Shown piece by piece: positions 17,462 to 25,869 of a stretch of 40,172 nt of DNA. The notes under the pieces were generated by a model. That model ran no database searches, was not told the origin of the DNA, and worked only from the letters and a program-made list of their open reading frames with translations. This DNA is from a bacterium. Its GTDB lineage: Bacteria; Acidobacteriota; Terriglobia; Terriglobales; Acidobacteriaceae. The stretch is from contig JAMFSC010000119.1 in NCBI GenBank assembly GCA_026225095.1, positions 1 to 40,172 on the forward strand, given 5' to 3'. A program made the position numbers and the translations under genes. How positions within the stretch are numbered: position 1 is the stretch's first letter; every line of letters begins with the position of its first letter.

Positions 17462-18052
17462 CTAAGCGCCCGCAGCCAACTTCTGTACCGTCGTCGCGGA
17501 GATCCCCATTTCTGCTGCGATCTTCCGCACGGATAGGCCTCTCTCCTTCAACTTCCGAAAAGCACGCATCTTGGCACCGTCCTCTTCCACCTTCGGTCGC
17601 CCCCCAACTCTCCCCTGGGCTCTGGCCTTCGCCAGCCCTGCGAGGGTCCGCTCGCTTATCTTGGCTCGCTCCAGGGAGGCAAAACTCGCGAACATTGCAA
17701 TCATGAGTTCTTTGAACGGGCCTGCAGAGTCGAAGAATGGTTCTTGGTAGCTCCGGAAGCCAACCTCGTACTCTCCAAGCTGACGGAGGTACATGAGCGT
17801 CGGCTCTATGCCTTCGCGTGAGAATCTGTCCATCGCCCAGAACAAGACTGCCTGAAACTTCCGTTTCGACGCATCATCCATCATTCGCCTAAAGCTCGCT
17901 CGGTCACTACGCTTCCCGGATGCGAAGTCGGTGTAGACTTCGACGACCTCCCACCCCTGCCGTTCACAAAATAAGAGCAGCTCGCGCTGCTGGTTCGCCG
18001 GGTCTTGAGTGCCATCACTCTTGCTCACTCGGGTATAGATCGCTGTCCTCAT
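17462..18052 (-). CDS. Serine recombinase (resolvase/invertase)
   Basis: 196 residues from the ATG at 18052, which starts the family core MRTAIYTRVSKSD with catalytic Ser10; longer in-frame starts at 18070 and 18091 exist. The resolvase domain covers about 1-140 (DRFSREG, GRPKV near its end), with a C-terminal helix-turn-helix (SVRKIAAEMGISATTVQKL). It catalyses site-specific DNA exchange, probably inversion or resolution. It lies 74 bp upstream of the methyltransferase on the same strand and may be cotranscribed. It could belong to an older nested mobile unit or to defence-module shuffling. Confidence 0.92.
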   Translation of the reverse strand: MRTAIYTRVSKSDGTQDPANQQRELLLFCERQGWEVVEVYTDFASGKRSDRASFRRMMDDASKRKFQAVLFWAMDRFSREGIEPTLMYLRQLGEYEVGFRSYQEPFFDSAGPFKELMIAMFASFASLERAKISERTLAGLAKARAQGRVGGRPKVEEDGAKMRAFRKLKERGLSVRKIAAEMGISATTVQKLAAGA

Positions 18053-18084
18053 AGTGGTCGACTGTACCATATAACGACCGTATT

Positions 18085-18154
18085 TTGGCACAACAATTGT
18101 GGCCCCTCAAACCCACGCCAATCGGCCTATAAAAATTGACCCTTTCTTGGCACA
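18085..18154. promoter_or_regulatory. Possible recombinase site or operator
   Basis: TTGGCACA occurs at 18085-18092 and again at 18147-18154, 62 bp apart. The first overlaps an inverted repeat CACAA-CAA-TTGTG (18089-18101). It lies directly upstream of the serine recombinase start, where a res-like site or operator would be. Evidence is sequence symmetry only. Confidence 0.3.
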
Positions 18155-18297
18155 TCTACGGATGAGAACGACTATTCAGTTCACCGGGAGCTCCCAATGC
18201 TGACACCGGGCGGGCTTCGGTTCAAGGTGACCGGCGACCAGTTACATGGCGCAGTCGATCGAGGCCGTGATTTCCTGAATGCGAAGACCGTGCTCTC

Positions 18298-18450
18298 CTA
18301 TTCGGGATGCGGGGCTTTGAGCAGCCGGTCGGCCACAGAGTCTAGCCTGCCACCCTCAAGCTTTGCCTTGGCCTGCAGGGCGGCCCAGGAGGCCTTCACC
18401 TGCATGTGCGCTGAGTGTTTGGTACAAACCGGCCCGGGAGAGGGTTCCAC
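18298..18450 (-). pseudogene. Possible gene remnant or tiny ORF
   Basis: A minus-strand frame of 50 codons, opened by GTG directly after a stop codon, ends WAALQAKAKLEGGRLDSVADRLLKA. The protein-like helical composition hints at the C-terminus of a lost gene. No ribosome-binding site is seen. The rest of 18155-18482 shows no gene. Confidence 0.25.
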
Positions 18451-18482
18451 TCAGCTATTCACAAGCTTCCGTAGAGTTCGGC

Positions 18483-19649
18483 TCAATTGGAGCTCTTCGC
18501 CTCGCCTCTTACGAGACTAATATCCTGTCCCGCTGCCCATTGAGTGAGGTCTTGACGCGTTAGCGCGGCCGCCATGAGGTCGGGAAACTGGTCTGGCGTG
18601 CAACCGAAAACGGGGCACTCCATTGCGGCGATCATCTCAGCGTGATGAGAGTGGAAACCTGGGTGTCCTTCGTCTGAAAGAGCGAGCAGCACGATTAGGT
18701 TCACGCCCAAACGCTTGAGCGAAGCGATCCGGGAAAGCATTGACTTGGCATCGCCACCTTCATAAAGATCGGTTACCAAAATCAGGTGCGTCTTGGCCGG
18801 GTGCTCGATCTTCTGCTCGCAGTATGCGAGAGCGGCGTTGATGTCGGTACCGCCGCCGAGTTGGACCCCGAAGAGGACTTCAACCGGATCGGCGAGTTGT
18901 TCCGTCAAGTCAACGACCACGGTATCGAAGCAGATGAGCTGAGTGGAGATGCCTGGCACCGAGGCCATGACCGCCGCAAAGATCGATGAGTAGACCACCG
19001 AAGTCGCCATGGATCCGGATTGGTCGACGCACAAGATGACGTGATCGACGTTCGCTTGGGAGCGGGTCCTGCGAGCGTACCCGACCAGGACTTCCGGAAC
19101 GATGGTGTTGTGATCTGCCTGGTAGTGGCGAAGGTTGGTGCGGATGGTGCGTCCCCAGTCGATGTCGCTGTGGCGCGGGCGGCGAGTCCGCTGCGAGCGA
19201 TTCAATGCACCACGTAGAGTCTGAATGGTGCGGTGCTCCAGTCGCGCGAGCAGTTTCTGGACCACTTTGCGAACGACCATCCTCGCGGTTTCGCGCGTCT
19301 TCTCCGGGATGGCTCCGCGAAGCGACATCAGATCGGCTACCAGGTGGACGTCGGCCTCGAGGGTCGCGAGGAACTCGGGCTCGAGCATCAGCGATTTGAG
19401 GTTGAGGCGCTCGAACGCGTCCTTTTGGATGATCTGCACGACGCTGGTCGGAAAGAACTCGCGTATATCGCCGAGCCACCGTGCGACCTTTGGCGAGGAG
19501 GCTCCAAGACCGCCCCGACCTTTGCTGGCTGACACTCCGTAGAGTGCGGTAAGCGCAGCATTCAGTCGGATGTCACTCTCTGAAAGCCCGGACTGATCTT
19601 CGTCGCCAAGTGTTAGCTGCCAGCGGCGGGTTCGCTCCTGCTCAGTCAT
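18483..19649 (-). CDS. VWA domain protein of MoxR cluster
   Basis: 388 residues. Its ATG overlaps the DUF5682 stop by 4 bases. The N-terminal half (1-195) is helical and basic; the C-terminal half is a von Willebrand A domain with a complete metal-ion site: D209-Q-S-G-S213, T268 in GGGTD, and D294 in VTDLYEGG. Known: VWA proteins pair with MoxR ATPases, which remodel targets bound through the VWA metal site. It is the last gene of the long operon that starts with Hen1, so it probably recruits or presents the substrate of the MoxR ATPase at 21928-23016. Confidence 0.88.
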   Translation of the reverse strand: MTEQERTRRWQLTLGDEDQSGLSESDIRLNAALTALYGVSASKGRGGLGASSPKVARWLGDIREFFPTSVVQIIQKDAFERLNLKSLMLEPEFLATLEADVHLVADLMSLRGAIPEKTRETARMVVRKVVQKLLARLEHRTIQTLRGALNRSQRTRRPRHSDIDWGRTIRTNLRHYQADHNTIVPEVLVGYARRTRSQANVDHVILCVDQSGSMATSVVYSSIFAAVMASVPGISTQLICFDTVVVDLTEQLADPVEVLFGVQLGGGTDINAALAYCEQKIEHPAKTHLILVTDLYEGGDAKSMLSRIASLKRLGVNLIVLLALSDEGHPGFHSHHAEMIAAMECPVFGCTPDQFPDLMAAALTRQDLTQWAAGQDISLVRGEAKSSN

Positions 19650-21922
19650 AGCGGTTCCTCCAAGCTGATGCCAAGTATCTGATAGAGCAGCGGGAGTGCC
19701 TGAGCGAAGGCTGCATTGTCTTCGGGCGCGTCTACAGTGCGAGTCGCTGTCACGAAGTTGCGGGCCGTCTTAACCTGCTCCATCAGCCTCCGGCGGGAGA
19801 CTCCGTCGAAGCCGGACATGCTGCGTCGCAACAGTGGGAGTGCCTCGATGAAATCTTGCTCGGCGAGTTCGCACAACCAGGTGTCGACCAGTTGCAGCAG
19901 GAGCCGGTCGTGCAGGATGACCTCGGATCCGCCGCTGAGAAATCCCTCAAGAAAAGCACCGGAGTGCTGTGGAGCGTGCCCGCTCATCTGGCGCGAGAAG
20001 TCTGCTGCAACCCGGTCCGGCTCCATGTTGCTGACGTCATGGAGACGGCGCAGGCTGAGACCAGCGACGGCGGGGGCGACCTGGTCATCCTCCACCATCG
20101 CGGCAAGCTGCTGCCACCAGTTCCGCGTCAACGCATTATCGTCGAAGAGGCTAAGGGCTTCGTCGAAGCCTCGCATCGCTTTCACGTGCTTTATCGCAGT
20201 CTCAGCATCCAGCGCGTGAGAGCCGGTGCGAACGCCTGCATTCACTTCCACACCCAGCGAAGCGATCAGGGCGCGAAGAGCTTCTTCCGGCAGCTTGCGG
20301 GCCGAGCCATAGCGTAAGACACGCACCAACGGTCCAACCGCGTTCATTACGTCGGTAAGGTCGCTGGCGCGGGCGGCAACGGTCTGAAGCTGCGTGATGC
20401 AATCGGTGGCAGCGTCGGGAAGGTCAGCCACGAGCGCAGATCGAACGAGCTCGGCGAGTTCGGTGACGGATGACGAAGCTTTCGCCTTGTCCCGAGTTGC
20501 GTTTCCGGCAGCCTGCTCGATGGTGACGCCGTAGATCAAGGCTTCCGCTAAAGACACGGAGAGCTCAGGAATCCAGCGGATGGTCCAGATCTCGCGAAAG
20601 GTTCCACGCCCCGCCTCGGCGTCGAGAAGCCGTCCCCAATGGACCTTGATGAGCGTGAGCCGGTGCAGAAGCGTGGACCTGAGCGAGCCCGCGTCGCTTC
20701 GCAGGTCCAGTTTGATCTCAACGTCGATGTCTTCGGGCTTAAGCCGGGTCTTCTTCTGCCACTGCGCAAGATCCCGGGCAAGCGGCATCTGCGGGACGTC
20801 GTCACTGATCTCGCCAACGCGCTCACCCACGTAGAGCTTCTGCTCTACCAGCATCAACGCGGCGACTTCTCCGTGGCAGAGCGCAGACAGGGTCGCATCA
20901 CGCATCTCGGCGAGCCCTGGCAGAGATAGCTCCCGCATGGCTGCCAGGCCAAGTGCGAGCCGAGCTGCTTCGATTGCCGAAGCCGTAGAGGCAGCGAAGC
21001 CCTCCTCCCGCAGGAGCGACGCAGTTCTGGCCTGCCACACAGCGGCGAACTCCTCTGGTCCAGGACTTGTTGCCACGCCGTACAGGTTCCAGAGGTGACG
21101 GTACCAGCCAGGGGAGATGACTCCTGCCCCGTATCCGTTGAAAGCACTCAGACGGCTATCGGTCCACGGTACCCAGGTCGCGTTGATCTTGATCCGGGGT
21201 AGGTCCTTGATGAGTGCGCGATCGGCCGAGTTGGTCGAGGGCTCACGTAGACCGCTGAGATGCCACGCACCGCATACGACCGCGATATTGCCAGCGTGAG
21301 CTTTAACGGCTTCCCGGATGCGAATCCGCATAAAGGCTTCGCGGCGTGCCTCCTTCAAAGCTGCAGCCTCACTAAGCTGCTGCATCCCACGCGTCTCGGT
21401 CATCGCGGCTTCAATCGAGTGGAAGATCTCGACCGCCTGACCAGCCGCACCGCCATACTGCTCGATCAATGCATTCCAAAAAGCTTCGCCGTCCGAGTAG
21501 CCCGCCGCTTCGGCAAGTTGGTCGAGAGGGTCAGGATCGTGTTCGACCTTGAGGACTGCAGGCGTCTCCGGCTCCTTCGCCAGCCTATCCGCGAGTGAGA
21601 CCGCCGCAGGCCAGTCGCAGAAGTGGGTGTCACAGCCGTGTTCCAGCGCCCAGCTCATCGCCTGCCACTCCGGGGAAAACTCAGCGAATGGCATGAAGGT
21701 AGCGGCGCTGCTGTCTTCGACGACATGTAGGAGAATGGCCACTGGAGGCTTCATCCCGGGCGTAGCGACGAAGCGAATCAGATCGTCCGCTTCAGGAGGC
21801 CCTTCGATCAGGACGCAGTCGGGCTTCAGCGCATCGAGCGCCTGACGCACAAGCGCCGCCGAGCCCGGCCCGTGATGGCGAATGCCGAGCAGTCGCACGC
21901 GCTCATCCAGTGAAGACGACAT
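19646..21922 (-). CDS. DUF5682 protein, TraB/ChaN-like N-terminus
   Basis: 758 residues, 5 bp after the MoxR stop. Residues 12-21 are LGIRHHGPGS, then IEGP (39-42), CDWP (102-105), an REAFM helix near 195 and GAWH (218-221). This GxxHH..E..RxxxM..GxWH pattern recalls the TraB/TIKI/ChaN hydrolase superfamily and is the DUF5682 signature. The remaining 500 residues are helical, with no further motif recognised. It is known as a steady companion of MoxR-VWA genes. A metal-dependent hydrolase or protease role is inferred; no reaction is established. Overlaps the VWA gene by 4 bases. Confidence 0.8.
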   Translation of the reverse strand: MSSSLDERVRLLGIRHHGPGSAALVRQALDALKPDCVLIEGPPEADDLIRFVATPGMKPPVAILLHVVEDSSAATFMPFAEFSPEWQAMSWALEHGCDTHFCDWPAAVSLADRLAKEPETPAVLKVEHDPDPLDQLAEAAGYSDGEAFWNALIEQYGGAAGQAVEIFHSIEAAMTETRGMQQLSEAAALKEARREAFMRIRIREAVKAHAGNIAVVCGAWHLSGLREPSTNSADRALIKDLPRIKINATWVPWTDSRLSAFNGYGAGVISPGWYRHLWNLYGVATSPGPEEFAAVWQARTASLLREEGFAASTASAIEAARLALGLAAMRELSLPGLAEMRDATLSALCHGEVAALMLVEQKLYVGERVGEISDDVPQMPLARDLAQWQKKTRLKPEDIDVEIKLDLRSDAGSLRSTLLHRLTLIKVHWGRLLDAEAGRGTFREIWTIRWIPELSVSLAEALIYGVTIEQAAGNATRDKAKASSSVTELAELVRSALVADLPDAATDCITQLQTVAARASDLTDVMNAVGPLVRVLRYGSARKLPEEALRALIASLGVEVNAGVRTGSHALDAETAIKHVKAMRGFDEALSLFDDNALTRNWWQQLAAMVEDDQVAPAVAGLSLRRLHDVSNMEPDRVAADFSRQMSGHAPQHSGAFLEGFLSGGSEVILHDRLLLQLVDTWLCELAEQDFIEALPLLRRSMSGFDGVSRRRLMEQVKTARNFVTATRTVDAPEDNAAFAQALPLLYQILGISLEEPL

Positions 21923-21927
21923 TGAAG

Positions 21928-23016
21928 CTAAAGGACCTCGCGAATTGCGCGGTAGAGATCATCCCAGCCTTCGCGGGTTCGGACGACGGATTCGAGGTAC
22001 TCCTCGAGCGCGATGGTGTCCTGCACGGGGTCTTTGACGACCGCGCCGACTACGTTCGAGGCTACCGCGTCAGCGTCGACCATGCCATCCCCGAAGTGTG
22101 CTGCAGAGGCCCAGGCGCTGACGCCGACTGAGATCGCCTCGGCAGTCGAAAGCGAGCCGGACGAGGTCTTAAGCTTGGTCTTTCCGTTGAGGGTCCTGCC
22201 ATCGCGCAGTTCTCGGAAGATCGTCACGATGCGTAGGAGTTCTTGGTCGGCGGGCCGAATGGGCGGCAGACTGAGGTTGGTGCCAATCTCCATCACGCGC
22301 TTGAGCACGATGCCAGCCTCTTCTTCGAGCGTCGCAGGCGAGGGGAGGACGACCACGTTGAAGCGCCGCTTGAGCGCGGAGGAGAGGTCATTGACGCCCT
22401 TATCGCGATTGTTCGCCGTAGCGATGACGTTGAAGCCACGGCGAGCATCGATAGCAGAGTCGAGCTCAGGGATAGGCAGCGTCTTTTCTGATAGGACCGT
22501 GATTAGGGTGTCTTGCACATCGGAACCCATGCGGGTGAGCTCTTCAAGGCGCAGGATGGTGCCCTCTTCCATCGCCCGGGTGAGCGGTGTCTTGACCAGC
22601 GCTTCCTGGGATGGACCTTTCGCCAGCAACAACGCATAGTTCCATCCATAGCGGATCTGGTTCTCGTCCGTCCCCGCCGTGCACTGGATCATGCGCTGAG
22701 AAGAGCCAGAGACTGCGGCAGCCAAGTGTTCCGAGACCCAGGATTTCGCCGTTCCGGGCAGACCAAGAAGGAGTAGTGCGCGGTCGGTCGCCAAGGTGAC
22801 GACCGCCGTTTCGATCAGGCGGCGGTTGCCGACATACTTGGCGGAAATCGCTGTGCCGTCCGGGGCCTTACCACCCAGCAAGTAGGTCACGACTGCCTGC
22901 GGAGACATCCTCCAGTTCTCCGGGCGCGGTCGGCTGTCACCCTCGGCGAGCGCAGTCAGTTCTCCGGCGTAAATATCTTCCGCGCCCAGCCTCAGCTTAT
23001 CGTTCACTTCCATCAT
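21928..23016 (-). CDS. MoxR-family AAA+ ATPase
   Basis: 362 residues starting ATGATG with a GAGG-like site upstream. Walker A GLPGTAKS at 85-92, Walker B region GTILRLEELTR at about 143-153 (an E-E pair where D-E is usual), sensor 1 VIATANNRD near 188, and LKRRFN as the arginine finger, in MoxR order. MoxR ATPases act as chaperones that insert cofactors or remodel complexes together with VWA partners. Its start lies inside the end of the DUF5691 gene (20-bp overlap). It is probably the motor of the five-gene block fused downstream of the RNA-repair genes. Confidence 0.9.
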   Translation of the reverse strand: MMEVNDKLRLGAEDIYAGELTALAEGDSRPRPENWRMSPQAVVTYLLGGKAPDGTAISAKYVGNRRLIETAVVTLATDRALLLLGLPGTAKSWVSEHLAAAVSGSSQRMIQCTAGTDENQIRYGWNYALLLAKGPSQEALVKTPLTRAMEEGTILRLEELTRMGSDVQDTLITVLSEKTLPIPELDSAIDARRGFNVIATANNRDKGVNDLSSALKRRFNVVVLPSPATLEEEAGIVLKRVMEIGTNLSLPPIRPADQELLRIVTIFRELRDGRTLNGKTKLKTSSGSLSTAEAISVGVSAWASAAHFGDGMVDADAVASNVVGAVVKDPVQDTIALEEYLESVVRTREGWDDLYRAIREVL

Positions 23017-24433
23017 CTCTTCGGCCTCTTTCCATGCCGTTCGTTAGGTCGAGCAATGCAAGTGCGGTTATGGTCTGCGATGGTTCGATCGTTTCCAGCA
23101 GCCCGCGCAGAGCAGTCCGCTGCGAGGCAGGACAGCAGGCAGCGAGCAGTTCCATCCACTCAGGCCCCTTCGTCTCCTGCAGCGTTTCGCGCCATTGGGA
23201 TGAGCGAACCACGGCGGCGATCAGTGAAGGAGGAACTGGCCCGCGCAGGGCCCGGTGCATCCAGCTCCAGCCCGCAAACGAGAAGGGCGGAGTCGCGCCA
23301 TAGGGCCGAAGGAGAACCTCAGCCCAGAGGGCTCGCTGCTTAGGCGATGTCCCGTCCAACTGGACTGGGCCGCACTGCACCAGGGCCTCCCATGCGTCCG
23401 GCAGATGCTTCACGACAAGCTCCAGCAGGCTGACCTGATGGTCTTGAGTGGCCATCAAGGCGATTGCAAGCAGTAGGTTTGAATCCTTCTGTGCCGCTTC
23501 GATCATCTGGGGCTCAGAGAGACTCAATCCTTTCGCAAGCTCGTCGCAACTTACGTTCGCGAAGGTTTCACGGATCCACATCTTCGTCTGGTGCTCTTTG
23601 ACGGTCGCCGGAAACTGAAGCTTCAGGGTGACTCTGTTCCGTAGGAACCCGGAGGTGCTTCGTTCGATCCGTTCGAGGCAGGCGGCAAGTGCCGGGTGCG
23701 TGCCCGTCGCGCCGGGTAGACGGCAGAGCAGACGTTGCGCCAGATCGCGGACTCTGGGAGCGCGGTCTTTGTGAAGTTCTTCAAGGAAGGGTTTGTCCGA
23801 CGGGGTGAGATGAATCCCGAGGGATTGCAACAGCCGTACCCGCATGTCCGCGTCTTCATTCGACCACGCGGATTGAAGCAGGGCAAGAGCCGTGGCGGCG
23901 TCTTCGCTGCGCTGCTGGAGAATGAAGTTGACTCGCTGAGCGGGGTACCCTGAGGACCAGTTGGTCGCGTCGAGTGCCTCTGGCCGGAAGAACTCGTGGG
24001 AGCTCGCTGCTGAGGCGCGTGAGCCCTCGCGTTGTGCCCACGCCTGAGCCGTCGGACCAAGTTCGTCCGCGTACGCCTTCGCGAAGCCACCAAGCCGTGG
24101 CAGGTCGAAGGGATGGGGCCGCAGAGCCAGACGAGAGAAGTTCCAGGCGAGGGCGAGTTCAACATCTTCCGTCAGGCGGCGATTGCGCAAGAGCCAGATC
24201 ATTGGCTTACGCAGGGCGTCCGGGAGGATACGGCGTTCGTCGAGGATAGAACCTTCGAGCGCGAACCGATCGGGAGCGATAGGGCATTCAAAGCGTAGAG
24301 ACTGGGCTGCGAGGCTAAGCGCAGCTAAGGTTCCTGCGCTGGCGATGGCAGTGGAATTGAGTTGCAGAGGCTGGCGGCTCGTGCCGGAGAGCAGGGCAGG
24401 AATGATCCTGCTCATAAGTTCGGTGGTCTTCAT
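22997..24433 (-). CDS. DUF5691-like helical protein
   Basis: 478 residues from the ATG at 24433, which overlaps the SWIM gene stop (ATGA). It is leucine-rich and helical throughout, with a middle section (about 190-260) that looks like HEAT-type repeats (LALLQSAWSNEDADMRVRLL, then LGIHLTPSDKPFLEEL). No catalytic motif is visible. It is probably a scaffold between the SWIM protein and the MoxR ATPase. The DUF5691 name rests on its position and style within the usual MoxR-VWA-DUF5682 cluster. Confidence 0.7.
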   Translation of the reverse strand: MKTTELMSRIIPALLSGTSRQPLQLNSTAIASAGTLAALSLAAQSLRFECPIAPDRFALEGSILDERRILPDALRKPMIWLLRNRRLTEDVELALAWNFSRLALRPHPFDLPRLGGFAKAYADELGPTAQAWAQREGSRASAASSHEFFRPEALDATNWSSGYPAQRVNFILQQRSEDAATALALLQSAWSNEDADMRVRLLQSLGIHLTPSDKPFLEELHKDRAPRVRDLAQRLLCRLPGATGTHPALAACLERIERSTSGFLRNRVTLKLQFPATVKEHQTKMWIRETFANVSCDELAKGLSLSEPQMIEAAQKDSNLLLAIALMATQDHQVSLLELVVKHLPDAWEALVQCGPVQLDGTSPKQRALWAEVLLRPYGATPPFSFAGWSWMHRALRGPVPPSLIAAVVRSSQWRETLQETKGPEWMELLAACCPASQRTALRGLLETIEPSQTITALALLDLTNGMERGRRDDGSER

Positions 24434-25827
24434 GCGTTCACCCACCTGCCCAACTCCGTCTCGGCCCAGCAGAGGGTCAGGTGGCGACCATCCCAAATCC
24501 CAATGGCGTCGATCCGCTGGAGAGCGGCTAAGGGTCGCACCAGTTCAGCCTGTGCGGGAGACACCCGAAGAGCCTGACTGGTCTCAGAAGCGTCGCAGAG
24601 AAACATCGAGTCTCCCGTCCGCTGAACTCGGGCGGACCGAAAGGGAATGGGACAGGTCGCGGCCCATGGCAGTCGTGTAAGCATCCCGAGATAAACCGAG
24701 TAGGCCTCGCCAAGGGTTTGTGCCGGTATTTCGAGTGGCTTCCAGCAAACTTCCGACCCGGTGGAGCTCGCCACAAGAGCTCGCAGTGGCCACGTGGAAG
24801 GATAGAAGACCAGCGACGCATCCACCTGTTCGCCGACCACGTAGCCGCTTGCGGCAGCTCCCGTAATTGGAACGAAGTCGAGCAGCAGCGCGAAACGAGT
24901 GGTGCCTTCCAACATGAGCCACGTCTCGATGCGCCTCAGACGGTCGGGCTGCACCTCACTTTGGATAGCGACGACTCTCCATCTGCCGGAGAGGCGTTCC
25001 GCTGCGGGGTCGGTTAGCAAGGCTTCGCGAGAGACCGTCCATCCGATCGTCTGCCGCACATCGGCACGGAGAGCAGGCGATAGGATCTCCTGGCGACGAT
25101 ACGCCTCCGCGATGAGATGAAGCTGACCCAGTTCTTCAATCGCTGCATGAGGGCGTATCGGCTCCGGCAGTGAGAACAGCCGCGCGGAGAGACTGTCCAG
25201 GCGACTCGCGAGCCCGGGAGCTTTGGCGTCTACAAGCCGTTGTGCGATGACCCTGCAGGCAGCGGTGCTCTGCGCCACGAACGCAGCCATGCCGCGTTCC
25301 ACTTGGTCCTCAAGCCATAGGTCCAGTTCATCGAGTCCGGCGCGAATGGAGGCTTCACGGTCTTGCCGGTTCCGTTCTCGGGCGGCGGCGGCTCGCGCCT
25401 CGGCCTTCGGGTCATTCGTATCGACTGCGGTCGTTGTCGCCGAGAGCGAGACCTTCGGCTTCGGATCTTCGCCTGTGTTTGATGTAGCGGCACCTGGAGC
25501 TCGCCGCCGGGACACCCAGTCCTTGACCCAGTCTGGGGCGTCGGAAGGAGAGAAGGTGAACCTTTCGTCAGTACGCATCCACATCAATGCCAACGAATGC
25601 TTGCATGGGAACTTGCGGCTGGGACATGTGCATTTGTAGCTCGCGTCCGTCTCCGAGATGACAACGCGATAAGGGGTTGCGCCCGACCCCTGACACTCTC
25701 CCCAGACCAGGCCGACCGCATCGGCCGCCAACTTCGGCCACAGCGCGGACTTAAGAAGTTTTCGCGCGGCATCGACCGAACCCTGGTCGGGGGCGAGAGC
25801 TTCAATTTTGGCAAGAGACAGAGTCAT
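24430..25827 (-). CDS. SWIM zinc-finger protein
   Basis: 465 residues. The SWIM motif CxCxnCxH is complete: C66, C68, C75, H77 in YKCTCPSRKFPCKH. Upstream is a small helical domain, after it a charged helical region with an Ala/Arg/Glu-rich helix near 150-165, and a C-terminal alpha/beta part. SWIM domains bind DNA or proteins. It starts 42 bp after the Pnkp stop and overlaps the next gene by 4 bases, linking the RNA-repair and MoxR parts of the operon. It could recognise damaged RNA or a protein target; this is inferred. Confidence 0.85.
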   Translation of the reverse strand: MTLSLAKIEALAPDQGSVDAARKLLKSALWPKLAADAVGLVWGECQGSGATPYRVVISETDASYKCTCPSRKFPCKHSLALMWMRTDERFTFSPSDAPDWVKDWVSRRRAPGAATSNTGEDPKPKVSLSATTTAVDTNDPKAEARAAAARERNRQDREASIRAGLDELDLWLEDQVERGMAAFVAQSTAACRVIAQRLVDAKAPGLASRLDSLSARLFSLPEPIRPHAAIEELGQLHLIAEAYRRQEILSPALRADVRQTIGWTVSREALLTDPAAERLSGRWRVVAIQSEVQPDRLRRIETWLMLEGTTRFALLLDFVPITGAAASGYVVGEQVDASLVFYPSTWPLRALVASSTGSEVCWKPLEIPAQTLGEAYSVYLGMLTRLPWAATCPIPFRSARVQRTGDSMFLCDASETSQALRVSPAQAELVRPLAALQRIDAIGIWDGRHLTLCWAETELGRWVNA

Positions 25828-25869
25828 GGACGCCCTTATCGTACATATTTGGTTGCCATCTTGCCCCGA

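Noticed and set aside
18086..18101. Possible sigma-54 promoter (TGGCAC-N5-TTGT)
   Set aside because: The -12 element lacks the final C, no supported gene lies downstream on that strand, and no sigma-54 activator gene is in the window.
18197..18520. A 107-codon plus-strand frame
   Set aside because: It overlaps the end of the VWA gene antisense, and its composition is unlike a folded protein.
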